Part shown: one piece after another, positions 27,588-35,452 of the stretch
Layout: every line of letters starts with the position of its first letter
How positions within the stretch are numbered: position 1 is the first letter of the stretch
NCBI GenBank assembly: GCA_963819385.1
Contig: CAWFVV010000006.1
Span: forward strand, 992,001 to 1,056,000
DNA: 64,000 nt
DNA from: JAVDCA01 sp963819385
GTDB lineage: Bacteria; Pseudomonadota; Alphaproteobacteria; Rhizobiales; Xanthobacteraceae
Reading direction: 5' to 3'
Notes under the pieces: model-generated
Database searches by the model: none
Told to the model about the DNA's origin: nothing
Seen by the model: only the letters and a program-made list of their open reading frames with translations
Made by a program: the position numbers and the translations under genes

Positions 27588-27965
27588 TCATTTGATCTCG
27601 ATGGAACGGTCGGAATAATTCACCTGGATGCCGAAAGAGCCTTCCATGATGGTCCATTCGCGGATGCGGAAGCTGCGAATGCCGTTGATCACAAAGGGAT
27701 CCTGCAAAGCGAGCGCGCGCGCTTCTTCCTTGCTCGCGACATTGAAGACGGTCAGGCCGTCGCTGCTGGCGCCGAAGTCCAAAGGGCCGGAGGCAAAGAT
27801 TTTGCCAGCCTTCTCCAACCCGATCATGTATTCGAGATGAGCGACGAGATGCGGCCTGAGATCAGCGCCATTGCCGTCCCACAGGACGGCAAAGAGCTTC
27901 TTTCGCCACATCGGCGCGGTCAGTTCGCGAATACGTGCTTCCGGCGAGGACACGACAGCCTCCAC
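27588..27965 (-). CDS. YciI-like protein
   Basis: 125 residues with the dimeric ferredoxin-like YciI fold: KKLFAVLWDGNGADLRPHLV, a HLEYMIGLEKAGKIFASGPL segment with the conserved His, and the DPFVINGIRSFRIREW tail. YciI-like proteins occur beside extradiol dioxygenases and chloro-aromatic genes; one role proposed in that setting is dehalogenation or hydrolysis of ring-cleavage products. It lies 17 bases from the hydrolase gene upstream. Confidence 0.85.
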   Translation of the reverse strand: MEAVVSSPEARIRELTAPMWRKKLFAVLWDGNGADLRPHLVAHLEYMIGLEKAGKIFASGPLDFGASSDGLTVFNVASKEEARALALQDPFVINGIRSFRIREWTIMEGSFGIQVNYSDRSIEIK

Positions 27966-27982
27966 AACTCAACCCACAATCA

Positions 27983-28912
27983 CTACGCGTCGTCCGCGAC
28001 CATGCGATTGACGAGCGTGCCGCAACCGTCGATCTCGATCTTCACGTCGTCGCCGGCCCTGAGGAATTCGCCACGCGGCATGCCGACACCCGCGGGTGTG
28101 CCGGTGGCGATGATGTCGCCCGGGAAAAGCGTGAAGTGCTTGCTCAAGTACGCGATCTGCTCGGCGATGCCGTGCACGAGCCTGGACGTGTTCGAATTCT
28201 GCTTGAGCACACCATTGACCCATAGCTTGACCGCAAGATTGTTGGGATCGCGAACATAGGCGGCCGGCGTCAACCACGGGCCCATCGGCGCGCCATCCTC
28301 GAAACACTTCTGCCCGATCCAGTCCATGCCGAACGGCGAGCCCTCGCGTTTCATGAGATCGCGCGCCGACAGATCATTGACGATCAGATATCCCGCGACG
28401 ACGTCGAAGGCCTGGGCCTCGGAAACGCGGCGGCATTGCTTGCCGATGACCACGCCGAGCTCGGCCTCCCAATCGACCTGCTGGGAGAACGACGGCAGAC
28501 GTGCGGGCGTGTCGGTGCCGATGATTTCGCCGGCCGTGTTCTTCATGAAGAAGTAGGGGTCGGCCGCCTTCTGCATCGACGGCGCCTTGCCGGTCACTTT
28601 TTTGGCGATCTCGGCCATCTCCTCGAGATGGTCCCAATAGTTGGCGCCCGCGCAGTACAGCGCGCCCGGATAGAGCACCGGCGCCAGCAGCGCGACATCC
28701 GCCAACGGCGTGCCGCCGCTGGCTTTCGCCGCGGCCGCGTCGAGGCGAGGATGCGCCCTGTCCCACGCCTTCAACACGCCCATCACCGAGTGTGCGTCGG
28801 GAATGTCGCCGAGCAGCGGCGCGACCGGATAAACGAGATCGCCGACCAGCATGCCGGCCCGCGCCTCGCCGCCGGCATCGCGATAACTCAGCAGCCGATA
28901 ACCGTTGGACAT
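27983..28912 (-). CDS. Fumarylacetoacetate hydrolase family protein
   Basis: 309 residues from MSNGYRLLSYRD; GGGAG lies upstream of this ATG. The frame is open to 29041, but that extension has no family similarity. The FAH fold is seen in LYCAGANYWDHLEEM, SQQVDWEAELGVVIGKQCRR (metal-binding Glu), GYLIVNDLSARDLMKREG, and LFPGDIIATGTPAGVGMPRG. The family hydrolyses C-C bonds or decarboxylates ring-cleavage products. It is the first gene of the minus-strand catabolic cluster and diverges from a TetR gene. Confidence 0.92.
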   Translation of the reverse strand: MSNGYRLLSYRDAGGEARAGMLVGDLVYPVAPLLGDIPDAHSVMGVLKAWDRAHPRLDAAAAKASGGTPLADVALLAPVLYPGALYCAGANYWDHLEEMAEIAKKVTGKAPSMQKAADPYFFMKNTAGEIIGTDTPARLPSFSQQVDWEAELGVVIGKQCRRVSEAQAFDVVAGYLIVNDLSARDLMKREGSPFGMDWIGQKCFEDGAPMGPWLTPAAYVRDPNNLAVKLWVNGVLKQNSNTSRLVHGIAEQIAYLSKHFTLFPGDIIATGTPAGVGMPRGEFLRAGDDVKIEIDGCGTLVNRMVADDA

Positions 28913-28983
28913 TTTGACTCGCTCCCCGCACGCGGCTTGCGCACTCGACGTCAACTCTTGTTTGCCGATCGGTTGACTGTAAT

Positions 28984-28997
28984 GTACCGTACCGTAC
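28984..28997. promoter_or_regulatory. Candidate TetR operator
   Basis: GTACCGTACCGTAC, three GTAC cores in a row, lies in the gap between the hydrolase gene and the divergent TetR gene. TetR proteins bind short palindromes at this kind of position. Assignment is by position and symmetry only. Confidence 0.35.
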
Positions 28998-29130
28998 GAC
29001 TTGAGCCGAATGCAATTGGAAAAATATATGCGCCGCAGCAAGACCGCCGCTCGCCGAGCCGCTCAGACGAAGCCCAGGACTCTGCGCCTTTAGGATCGCG
29101 CCATATTCCGAAAGAACGTCCCGGCAGCCG

Positions 29131-29732
29131 GATGACCGAGGCCCGCAGGCAGGAGATCGTGCGCAAGGCCGCGGCACTGTTCATCGAGAAGGGCTACGCC
29201 AACGTCACTATCGATGAGATCATCAAGCTGGTCGGCGGGTCGAAGGCAACGCTTTACGCGCGCTTTGGCGGCAAGGAAGGACTATTCGAAACGGTCATCA
29301 AGGAGCCGTGCCGCGACGTCACGTATTCAATCGATATCGTCCCGCAGGGCGACATCCGAATGCAATTGACGCAGATCGCGCGTAACTTCCTGAAGTCGGT
29401 GCTCGATCCAAAAATCATCGAATTGCATCGCCTGATGGTGTCGATCGGCAGGACATTTCCGTCGGTGGGCTCGTTTTTCTACGAGTTCGGGGCCGAATAC
29501 GGCATATGGCGTTGTTGCAAACTGGATCGAGAAGCAGCAAGCCGCCGGCAAGCTCGCCGGCGGAAACCCGCGTCAGCTTGCAGCTCTGTTTCTCGATATG
29601 CTGATTGGCGAACATCAGCTTGCCTTGCTGACGTCGCCGCGTAAGTCGACGCCGAGGGCAATTGAGAAGACGATACGGGCAGCGGTATCGTTGTTCTTGG
29701 ACGGAGCCGCGCAGCGATCGCCGCGGCCCTAA
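29131..29732 (+). pseudogene. TetR-family regulator, frameshifted
   Basis: Starts MTEARRQEIVRKAAALFIEK with an intact helix-turn-helix (VTIDEIIKLVGGSKATLYAR, FGGKEGLFETV). Near 29500 the frame breaks: FYEFGAEYGIWRCC is wrong, while AYGVVANWIEKQQAAGKLAG and LAALFLDMLIGEHQLALLTS continue the ligand domain in another frame to the TAA at 29732. A coding-like Lys/Arg-rich stretch from 29029 in a different frame hints that the original protein began earlier. It is the likely regulator of the divergent catabolic cluster. Confidence 0.8.
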
Positions 29733-30034
29733 TTCGGTCGCTACCTCGCCACGAGGGATTGCAACGACGAGAACGCGACCGCGAAAGTGTTTCTCTACGA
29801 CGTCGCGCCCACGACGGCAGCGCGATCGGCTATTCGAATTCCTTGTCGTAGACTGCGCGGGTATCGGCCAGCCCGCACGAACCGGTGAGGTACGTTGCCC
29901 ACGGCTTCAACTCAGGCTCGCGGCGCCCGAGCGAGATCAGACGGATTTCCTCCATGAAGACCACGTTTGAAGTGGATGTGGTACAGGTCGTGACGGCGAT
30001 CTCGCTCATCCTTCAGTTCTTCAAATGAAATGGC
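29733..30034. other. Gap with one possible 24-residue reading frame
   Basis: No recognised gene. A short plus-strand frame at 29954-30028 encodes MKTTFEVDVVQVVTAISLIL plus four residues, a hydrophobic peptide ending just before a terminator hairpin. It has no clear ribosome site, so it is only noted. Confidence 0.3.
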
Positions 30035-30064
30035 GTCCGGCTGGAAACTGCCGGACGTTTCTAT
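30035..30064 (+). terminator. Rho-independent terminator
   Basis: GTCCGGC (30035-30041) and GCCGGAC (30050-30056) form a 7-bp stem with an 8-base loop, followed by GTTTCTATTT. It stands at the 3' end of the small plus-strand frame and overlaps the end of the DUF4145 gene opposite. Confidence 0.65.
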
Positions 30065-30795
30065 TTGGTATCTTTTAGCACCGAGGCAAACATAGTTGCT
30101 GCGGATGGTTGTGGCCTTTTCTTGTGTTCAGCGCGAGCCTTGAATTCATTGTACCGCTCGGTCAGGTCGTATACATATTCGGTGATTGCATAGGCGAAGG
30201 CTTGCAGGTCTTCGACCTCCTCGCGCGATATCGTGATCTCTTCGTCTGGATGCGCGGCCAAATTTCTGAAATAATGTAGCTGTTGGCTCCAGTCTAAGAG
30301 CCGTGCATCAATGATATTCTTCTCTTTAAGTTGCTGGATACCAGAAGCGAGCATGATCTTTTTCTCGCCATCAATTTTGATTGACTTACCAAATTCATCC
30401 TTTTCCCGGAGAAGATCTCGACAGACTGCTTCTAAAGCTCTGCCGAACATCACGCAGGCTGCTACGTGCGCATTTGCCTGCAGCGCTCGGTCGGCTTCTC
30501 CCAACGAGTCGAGTGCTATTTTCGGAATGCGGTAGCTCGAAAATATCTTCGCGGGAGCTGGAAAGACGCGGATGAAATCCGACCATTCGTCCTCATCTGA
30601 ATCAATATTTTCGAAGCGAGTTTGCTGAGATTCGGCAGCCAATAGGGTCAAGCACCGAGGGCAAGAACCCACGGAGAGCCTTTCGCCGTACGGACTGCTG
30701 TCCTCATCCATATGGAATCGTTCCGCCCGACCAGCCTCGATAGCCGCAACCTTCGCCTTGCAGAAAGGGCAATCGACAATGAAAGTGTTTGGCAT
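30061..30795 (-). CDS. DUF4145 protein with zinc ribbon and HEPN-like motif
   Basis: 244 residues from ATG at 30795, GGAG 7 bases upstream. An N-terminal zinc ribbon is formed by CPFC (about residues 9-12) and CPRC (about 45-48). The C-terminal two thirds match the DUF4145 helical pattern: ANAHVAACVMFGRALEAVCR, LLDWSQQLHYFRNLAAHPDE and VEDLQAFAYAITEYVYDLTE. RNLAAH is an R-x4-H motif as found in HEPN ribonucleases and antitoxin-type proteins. DUF4145 domains are frequent in mobile and defence regions. The lower GC content and tRNA-linked island agree with horizontal transfer. The RNA target, if any, is unknown. Confidence 0.8.
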   Translation of the reverse strand: MPNTFIVDCPFCKAKVAAIEAGRAERFHMDEDSSPYGERLSVGSCPRCLTLLAAESQQTRFENIDSDEDEWSDFIRVFPAPAKIFSSYRIPKIALDSLGEADRALQANAHVAACVMFGRALEAVCRDLLREKDEFGKSIKIDGEKKIMLASGIQQLKEKNIIDARLLDWSQQLHYFRNLAAHPDEEITISREEVEDLQAFAYAITEYVYDLTERYNEFKARAEHKKRPQPSAATMFASVLKDTK

Positions 30796-30871
30796 GAAAC
30801 TTCTCCAGGAAGACAACTTACATTGTCAGACTTCGGCTATGCAAGCGCGAGTTGCCCCTGCGCTGGCGCGC

Positions 30872-31040
30872 TCACGACCGGTACACCGTGTTCTTGTCAG
30901 GCTGCTCGATCGTCTCGAACTCCCAGCCCTGCTGTCTGAGATCCCATATGCGGGGCCGAGCCACGGGCTAGTGCGATTGTGGATGGCATAAAAGTTGTCG
31001 ATCTGGCCGTCGCGTTCGATGATTTCGACGATGCTGCTGG
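30872..31040 (-). pseudogene. Remnant of a small phage/plasmid-type winged-helix protein
   Basis: On the minus strand, SSIVEIIERDGQIDNFYAIH and, after a shift near 30965, IWDLRQQGWEFETIEQPDKN with TVYRS and a stop at 30872 make up a winged-helix domain. Small proteins with this DNA-binding pattern are common in phages. One indel splits it. Confidence 0.45.
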
Positions 31041-31145
31041 CGTGGGTGAACTATGTGGGGTGACTGCGGGCGAAGAAGCTGTCGTCGAATCCGCCGACCG
31101 AGCCTGCTGCGCTGGCTGTGCCCGCGCTTCATCTGTGAGAGATCT

Positions 31146-31370
31146 TCACGACAGTTCCTTCGTGCCCTCCGGCAGCTTGCGCCGCTTTGGAATGCGGATC
31201 AGGTACGGTCGATTGCGGGTGGTCGTCGTGACGCCAGTGTAGAAGGTCCCGGTCTGATAGTCGGGGATGACGTCCACACGTTTGCGCATCACGCCCCGCC
31301 ATTGCTTCCCAGGCTCAAGATCAGCGGGCATATTGGGCGGGAAGCCGAGCAATTCAGGATGCGGCATCAC
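31146..31370 (-). CDS. Small hypothetical protein
   Basis: A 74-residue frame (MMPHPELLGFPPNMPADLEP...) rich in Pro, Arg and Thr, with TYR-basic ending RIPKRRKLPEGTKELS. No family recognised and no clear ribosome site. It lies opposite and beside the integrase remnant and may be part of the decayed element. Confidence 0.3.
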   Translation of the reverse strand: MMPHPELLGFPPNMPADLEPGKQWRGVMRKRVDVIPDYQTGTFYTGVTTTTRNRPYLIRIPKRRKLPEGTKELS

Positions 31371-31375
31371 GTAGC

Positions 31376-31616
31376 TTTTGGTCGGCCACTGACGGCATCC
31401 ATGACCTGCGCCGCACGTTCGCCTCGGGCCTCGCCGCTCTCGACGTGCGCATCGAAGTGATCGAGAAGCTGCTCAACCACGTCTCCGGCACCTTCGGTGG
31501 TGTAGTCGACATCTACCAGCGCCACAGCTACCTGGAGGAGATGCGAAGCGCTGTGGGAGCAGCACGTCCAATCTCTTCTCGACCCCGCAGTGCTGATGCT
31601 TCTGGCGGCGGAGTGA
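31376..31616 (+). pseudogene. C-terminal remnant of a tyrosine recombinase/integrase
   Basis: The frame reads IHDLRRTFASGLAALDVRIE, VIEKLLNHVSGTFGGVVDIY and QRHSYLEEMR. This supplies the catalytic HxLRRT box, the L-x-H box and a tyrosine context near IYQRHSY, as in phage-type integrases. An indel after EEMR shifts the tail (ALWEQHVQSLLDPAVLMLLA) to another frame ending at the TGA 31614-31616. The N-terminal DNA-binding and core domains are missing. It lies 3 kb from the tRNA-Gln gene at the island edge, as expected for the integrase of an element inserted there. Confidence 0.85.
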
Positions 31617-31654
31617 GCACGGATGGCACAGGACACCTCGCTTGAAACAACTAC

Positions 31655-31987
31655 TCAGCAGGTACGTATCTCAAGCCTCCATAGGAACTCCTTGATACAT
31701 GGTGAGCCCTTTGCGCTAAGCCTGCTGATGCGAACCCTATCGCCGTCGAACATGATGTCGTATCGGATCAGCGACTCGATCTTCTTCAAGTTGGCCTCCG
31801 TCCATCGCTTCCAACGCGAACTTCTGCTAGAAACGCCCATGTAGACGGTGCGATGCTGCCGAGATGCGTCCCACATAAGCGTGTCGCTCAAGTCGAGTCG
31901 CCGATCTCGCTCTGAAAAGAGCAAGCGAGTGCGCCGTGCGTAGAACGCGAGGCGGCATCTTGGTGGCCAGAGATATCGTTCGTCCAT
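31655..31987 (-). CDS. Hypothetical protein
   Basis: 110 residues, basic, Arg-rich (MDERYLWPPRCRLAFYARRT..., WKRWTEANLKKIESLIRYDI, DRVRISRLSAKGSPCIKEFL). The tail looks like a small alpha/beta or helix-turn segment. CAGGA lies about 9 bases before the ATG. No family recognised. Base composition is lower in GC than the core genes, as for the neighbours. Confidence 0.45.
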   Translation of the reverse strand: MDERYLWPPRCRLAFYARRTRLLFSERDRRLDLSDTLMWDASRQHRTVYMGVSSRSSRWKRWTEANLKKIESLIRYDIMFDGDRVRISRLSAKGSPCIKEFLWRLEIRTC

Positions 31988-32046
31988 CGTGAATATCCTG
32001 TGGTCGCGGCACTTACGACCAGAAGCGAGTTCGTTCGCGACCTCGA

Positions 32047-32499
32047 TCAGATCATCGCCAGCAAACGGTCAAGATCCTGCTTTGGAAAGCTGCGCAACGT
32101 GGCTACCACTGCTCGCCCCAAACGTTTTTCGAGCTCGCTTTCATCGCCGGGGGCGCTACGCCAGCCGATCTCGCCACCCGCAATCTGCTCTAACGCCTCG
32201 CGCCTTCCCATCGCAGCCAGACCCAGGCTTGAGGGTGCGAAATTCCAGCGGATGCGGGATTTTTTTCGGTGACGGCCCGTGATGAAGGAGGCAAATCCTT
32301 CCTTGGCTATCGTCTTTGCGGCGAAAATCGCGGCACTCCGAGAGAGACCGACATCCTTCATCAAGTCGTCAATTGTGGTTTCCTGGACTGTCCGCGCTTG
32401 CCTGGCTGCCCACTCAAAAAAGGGCTTTCCGAGTTCCGGGTCTCTGTACCAAGCAGTGAGCTGTCTTAGGCGCGCGGCCTCCGATTTCATCTTCGGCAT
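32047..32499 (-). CDS. Hypothetical protein with winged-helix-like segment
   Basis: 150 residues. GGAGG lies 5 bases before the ATG at 32499, which is preferred over the upstream ATG at 32520. Residues about 28-80 (AARQARTVQETTIDDLMKDV, GLSRSAAIFAAKTIAKEGFA) form a helix-turn-helix-like unit followed by a basic strand FITGRHRKKSRIRWNF, suggesting nucleic-acid binding. The C-terminus is helical and acidic/basic mixed. An AT-rich promoter-like stretch (32510-32545) lies upstream. Not recognised further. Confidence 0.6.
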   Translation of the reverse strand: MPKMKSEAARLRQLTAWYRDPELGKPFFEWAARQARTVQETTIDDLMKDVGLSRSAAIFAAKTIAKEGFASFITGRHRKKSRIRWNFAPSSLGLAAMGRREALEQIAGGEIGWRSAPGDESELEKRLGRAVVATLRSFPKQDLDRLLAMI

Positions 32500-33144
32500 A
32501 GGATCCTCCATAAATGACAAATCAGTCCATATAAGATTTTAAATGGTGAGTCAAGGCCCCCTGATCGGGCATCTTGGACGGCGGAGTGGGCCGGATTTTT
32601 GACCCACAGGCGCGGATCCCCGAGGCAAATAGCGCGCACCCGTCACTGCTCTCGCGACCGTTGCATGAACTCAAGCTCTTCCGAAGCTAGAGCCCAGGTC
32701 AAAAGCCACGCCGACTGCAATCGGCCGCGATATCGGCGGTGTGGTGACGGGTGCAATGGCGTGAACTCCGAAACCTCGTGATCGTACCGAATGGCACGTC
32801 GGATGCTTTTCCTCAGCATCAACGAGACGTGCTCTTTCGAGCTACGGTTACGAGTTTTTCAACGGAGACGTTCGATCTGCTCTGCCGTTACACACTTCAT
32901 GCATACATGGCACGAATGCCCCTACGCTTGACCGCATGCTCGCCGTCAACGCCCCGAAGCCGCTTTAGCGGCGCGCCGAAGGCGCGGGGCTTGACGGCGA
33001 GCATACGGACCAAACGACAATCGTTCTGCCGCGTGATGCCCACGCAAACGCATCCGCGCCTAGCATGCGGGCATGTCGCTACGGCATACTTCCGCGTCTA
33101 ATCGGGCATGCGCCGAAAGTACCGGCAACAGTCAGAGATCTCGA
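32500..33144. other. Non-coding stretch with a long hairpin
   Basis: About 645 bases without a supported gene. The first 45 bases are AT-rich and probably hold the promoter of the winged-helix-like gene. The only strong structure is the inverted repeat at 32936-33004. Confidence 0.55.
32936..33004. repeat. Long near-perfect inverted repeat (hairpin)
   Basis: Left arm 32936-32956 and right arm 32985-33004 pair over 20 bases with one bulged base (outer ATGCTCGCCGTCAA, inner GCCCCG). Inside lie a smaller hairpin GCCGC-TTTA-GCGGC and a GCGC-rich part. There is no T-tract, so it is more likely a repeat element or RNA structure than a terminator. Confidence 0.75.
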
Positions 33145-34314
33145 ATGACGTGCATCTACTGCGCAGGGCGACGTAACGACCATCGGATGACGCTTGAGCA
33201 CATTTGGCCCCGCGCCCTCGGCGGCTCTTTCAGCACACCACTCTTCCAAACACGCGAGGTGTGCAAAGGCTGCAATGATATTGCCGGACAATGGGTAGAC
33301 GGGGCGTTTCTCAAGAGCCCGCTCATCGTACAGGAAAATGCCATAGCGGCGCAGCGTTACGTTGATCCAGCGCGTCCGGGCATTCTTCCGCTGATCTACA
33401 TCGGCATCGAACAGGAGTTTCCGGTGTAGCCGGGCGAGATTTGCGAGCGCTGGCTTGGTCCCAAAGGGGAGCACATCTACCACCTCCACCAGGAGGACCA
33501 TGACAAGTGGTTCGGCTACGCCGGCGGCGATTTCCTTCGACGCAACCATGACCCCGGGCGGGCATACATCGCCCTCACGGCGTCGCACCCATATTGGGTC
33601 GTCACCGCGATCCAATCCTTCGTCGCGTACCTCGCGCCGGCGCGGCTCTTTCTTGCCACTCCCTGTGACGGAGAATTGCCAGAGCAGTTGCTCGGAGGCC
33701 TCACCGCCCTCGATGCGGCCACGTCGAATGAAGTTGCAGAGATCGCTTGGATTCGGGCTCGCCCCAGTCGACAACCGACCCGTATGCCTCTTCGCATTGA
33801 TTTTTCCGATCGTTTTCTTGCGAAGCTCTCCCTCGGATTGGGGTCGAATATCATTGGAAGCCAGTTTTGCGCCTCGGCATATGCCGAGGAGCTTCGGAAT
33901 CTGCTGTGGCGGCGCAATCCTGAAGAGGACCGTGATATCGAGGTGTTCGGGACGGGGTACTGGGAGCACCATCGAGTAGCTAGCGCATCGCGCTTGATTG
34001 GGTTCCCTGGTGCTTGGACAATTCTGATTGGGGCTCTTCAAGGAAGCCTCTATGTCTCCGTCTGTACGCCCGCTAGCCGGGCCATGACCATCGTCATCTC
34101 CAATGACCGCTCAATTCTCTCCAACGCGCTGCTTGAGAAATACCAACTGAGTGAGGTCTATTTGTCGGTACCGCAACGGGCAGTATTCATTGGCCCTCTG
34201 GGCCTCTCGCAGTTCTTGGCTCACCGAGGCGGCAGCATGAAAATCCCGGCGCTTGCGGAACTGGAGGCGCTAACAGTCGACCCGTTAACATTGCCGCCTC
34301 GACATTGGCAGTAG
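33145..34314 (+). pseudogene. HNH endonuclease-domain protein interrupted by one in-frame amber codon
   Basis: From ATG at 33145 the protein opens MTCIYCAGRRNDHRMTLEHI, then WPRALGG and CKGCND. The CxxC pairs and LEHIWP centre form an HNH nuclease with a zinc finger. At 33427-33429 a TAG stops the frame after 94 residues (IGIEQEFPV). The same frame then runs on without a stop for 295 codons to 34314 (PGEICERWLGPKGEHIYHLH... ending LPPRHWQ). The downstream part keeps coding character, so a single nonsense change, or suppression, split a gene of about 389 codons. The C-terminal domain is not recognised. The short product would retain the HNH motif. Confidence 0.8.
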
Positions 34315-34655
34315 TGCCCCTGCGTTACCGGCCATTCCTCGTTGCGGGTCGCGAACGCACCCGCGCCTAGATACGAGATCATGCCTCGTCGACACGCTCA
34401 CGCATCTAGTGCGCATGCGCTCGCGTGTACGTACCCCAGGTGGACAGCCAATTCGACATCCCATTTATCGACGCGGAAAATCTGTTCAGACAACCGGGGC
34501 CACCTCACTCATGTGCCGCAGACGGCGTTCGCCAGTTGACGATATGGAAGCCACAGGAATTAGCGAGATGGCCTGCTCATCGTCTGTCCAGGGCTATGCG
34601 ACGTGTCGAGCACCTGCGGCGGTCACGATGGGCACTGCGCCTTTGGCATTGAGGC
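34315..34655. other. No feature recognised between the HNH gene and tRNA-Gln
   Basis: About 340 bases; short frames only, no repeat or terminator seen. It separates the island genes from the tRNA 3' end. Confidence 0.5.
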
Positions 34656-34730
34656 TGGCTGGGGCGCCTGGATTCGAACCAGGGAATGGCGGAATCAAAA
34701 TCCGCTGCCTTACCACTTGGCTACGCCCCA
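34656..34730 (-). tRNA. tRNA-Gln (anticodon TTG)
   Basis: 75 bases with the CCA encoded. The acceptor stem pairs TGGGGCG with CGCCCCA, discriminator G. The D-arm is GCCAAGTGGTAAGGC. The anticodon stem is GCGGA/TCCGC around the loop TTTTGAT, so the anticodon is TTG. The T-arm is CCTGG-TTCGAAT-CCAGG. The 3' end points into the island, and two copies of this end lie farther left. Confidence 0.95.
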
Positions 34731-35452
34731 TCGCGCGGCCGGACCATAATGGCGCGGGCGCCGCGGGGCAAATGGTTCGCGACGCCGCCCGGCTTGCGCT
34801 TGCGCTCCTCGCTGCACGTCCGGTGAACAACCCCGCCACGACTGCCCTCGCCTCACATTATGTTCTTGGCGGCATGCCCCAATCGCGATAACTGGCGATA
34901 TCGGGTGAGTGCCGCCTGCGACAGGGCATCGCCTCGTGTTCCGAACCGACGGGGCCGCCACTGGGCGCGGCCCGTCTGACGGCGGAGACAAAGGATGGCC
35001 GGCCGCTTTCCTTCCGAGCCTGCAGGTCAGCGTCGGCGCAGGCTCGTGGCCGATACATTATCGTTCGCGACAGGCCTCTCCTGTTGTGCGATCGCGCGCG
35101 CGTCTGCCACGCCTCGGCACCCCGCAGGGTCCATCCGGGCCGTTTGGCAGAACGAAGCTAGCGCCGAAAAGCCAATGATTTCAATAACAGGCGTGATGGC
35201 GGATGCGCAGGGCGAAGCGCCGCAGCATCGCGACGGCTATTCGGGCGCCCCGGCGGCTCGGCACTCCAAGGCGTTTTGGCAGAACAAAGCCATTCGGCGA
35301 AAATCCAGTTCTTTCAACGCCAAGTGCCATCTTGCTGGACGCAGTGGAACGAGCAGCATCCCGCCGCCTCGGCGCGCTCCCGCATTTTGGCAGATTGAAC
35401 CCGATTGGGATAACAGCAACGCCTTCAGTGTCTTGCATCCGGTGTCCGCCCC
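34731..35452. repeat. Gene-free region with three degenerate copies of a TTTTGGCAGA-containing repeat
   Basis: No supported gene in about 720 bases. The motif G(T)TTTGGCAGAACNAAGC, followed at about 10-15 bases by GAAAA or similar and preceded by a CGGC(A/G)C block, occurs near 35139, 35272 and 35391, spaced about 120-133 bases. The copies are degenerate. They may be remnants of a small mobile or structural repeat. The acyl-CoA dehydrogenase promoter must also be here. Confidence 0.5.

Noticed and set aside
26841..28259. A 472-codon plus-strand frame
   Set aside because: Lies opposite the intact dehydrogenase, YciI and FAH genes, which have clear family motifs.
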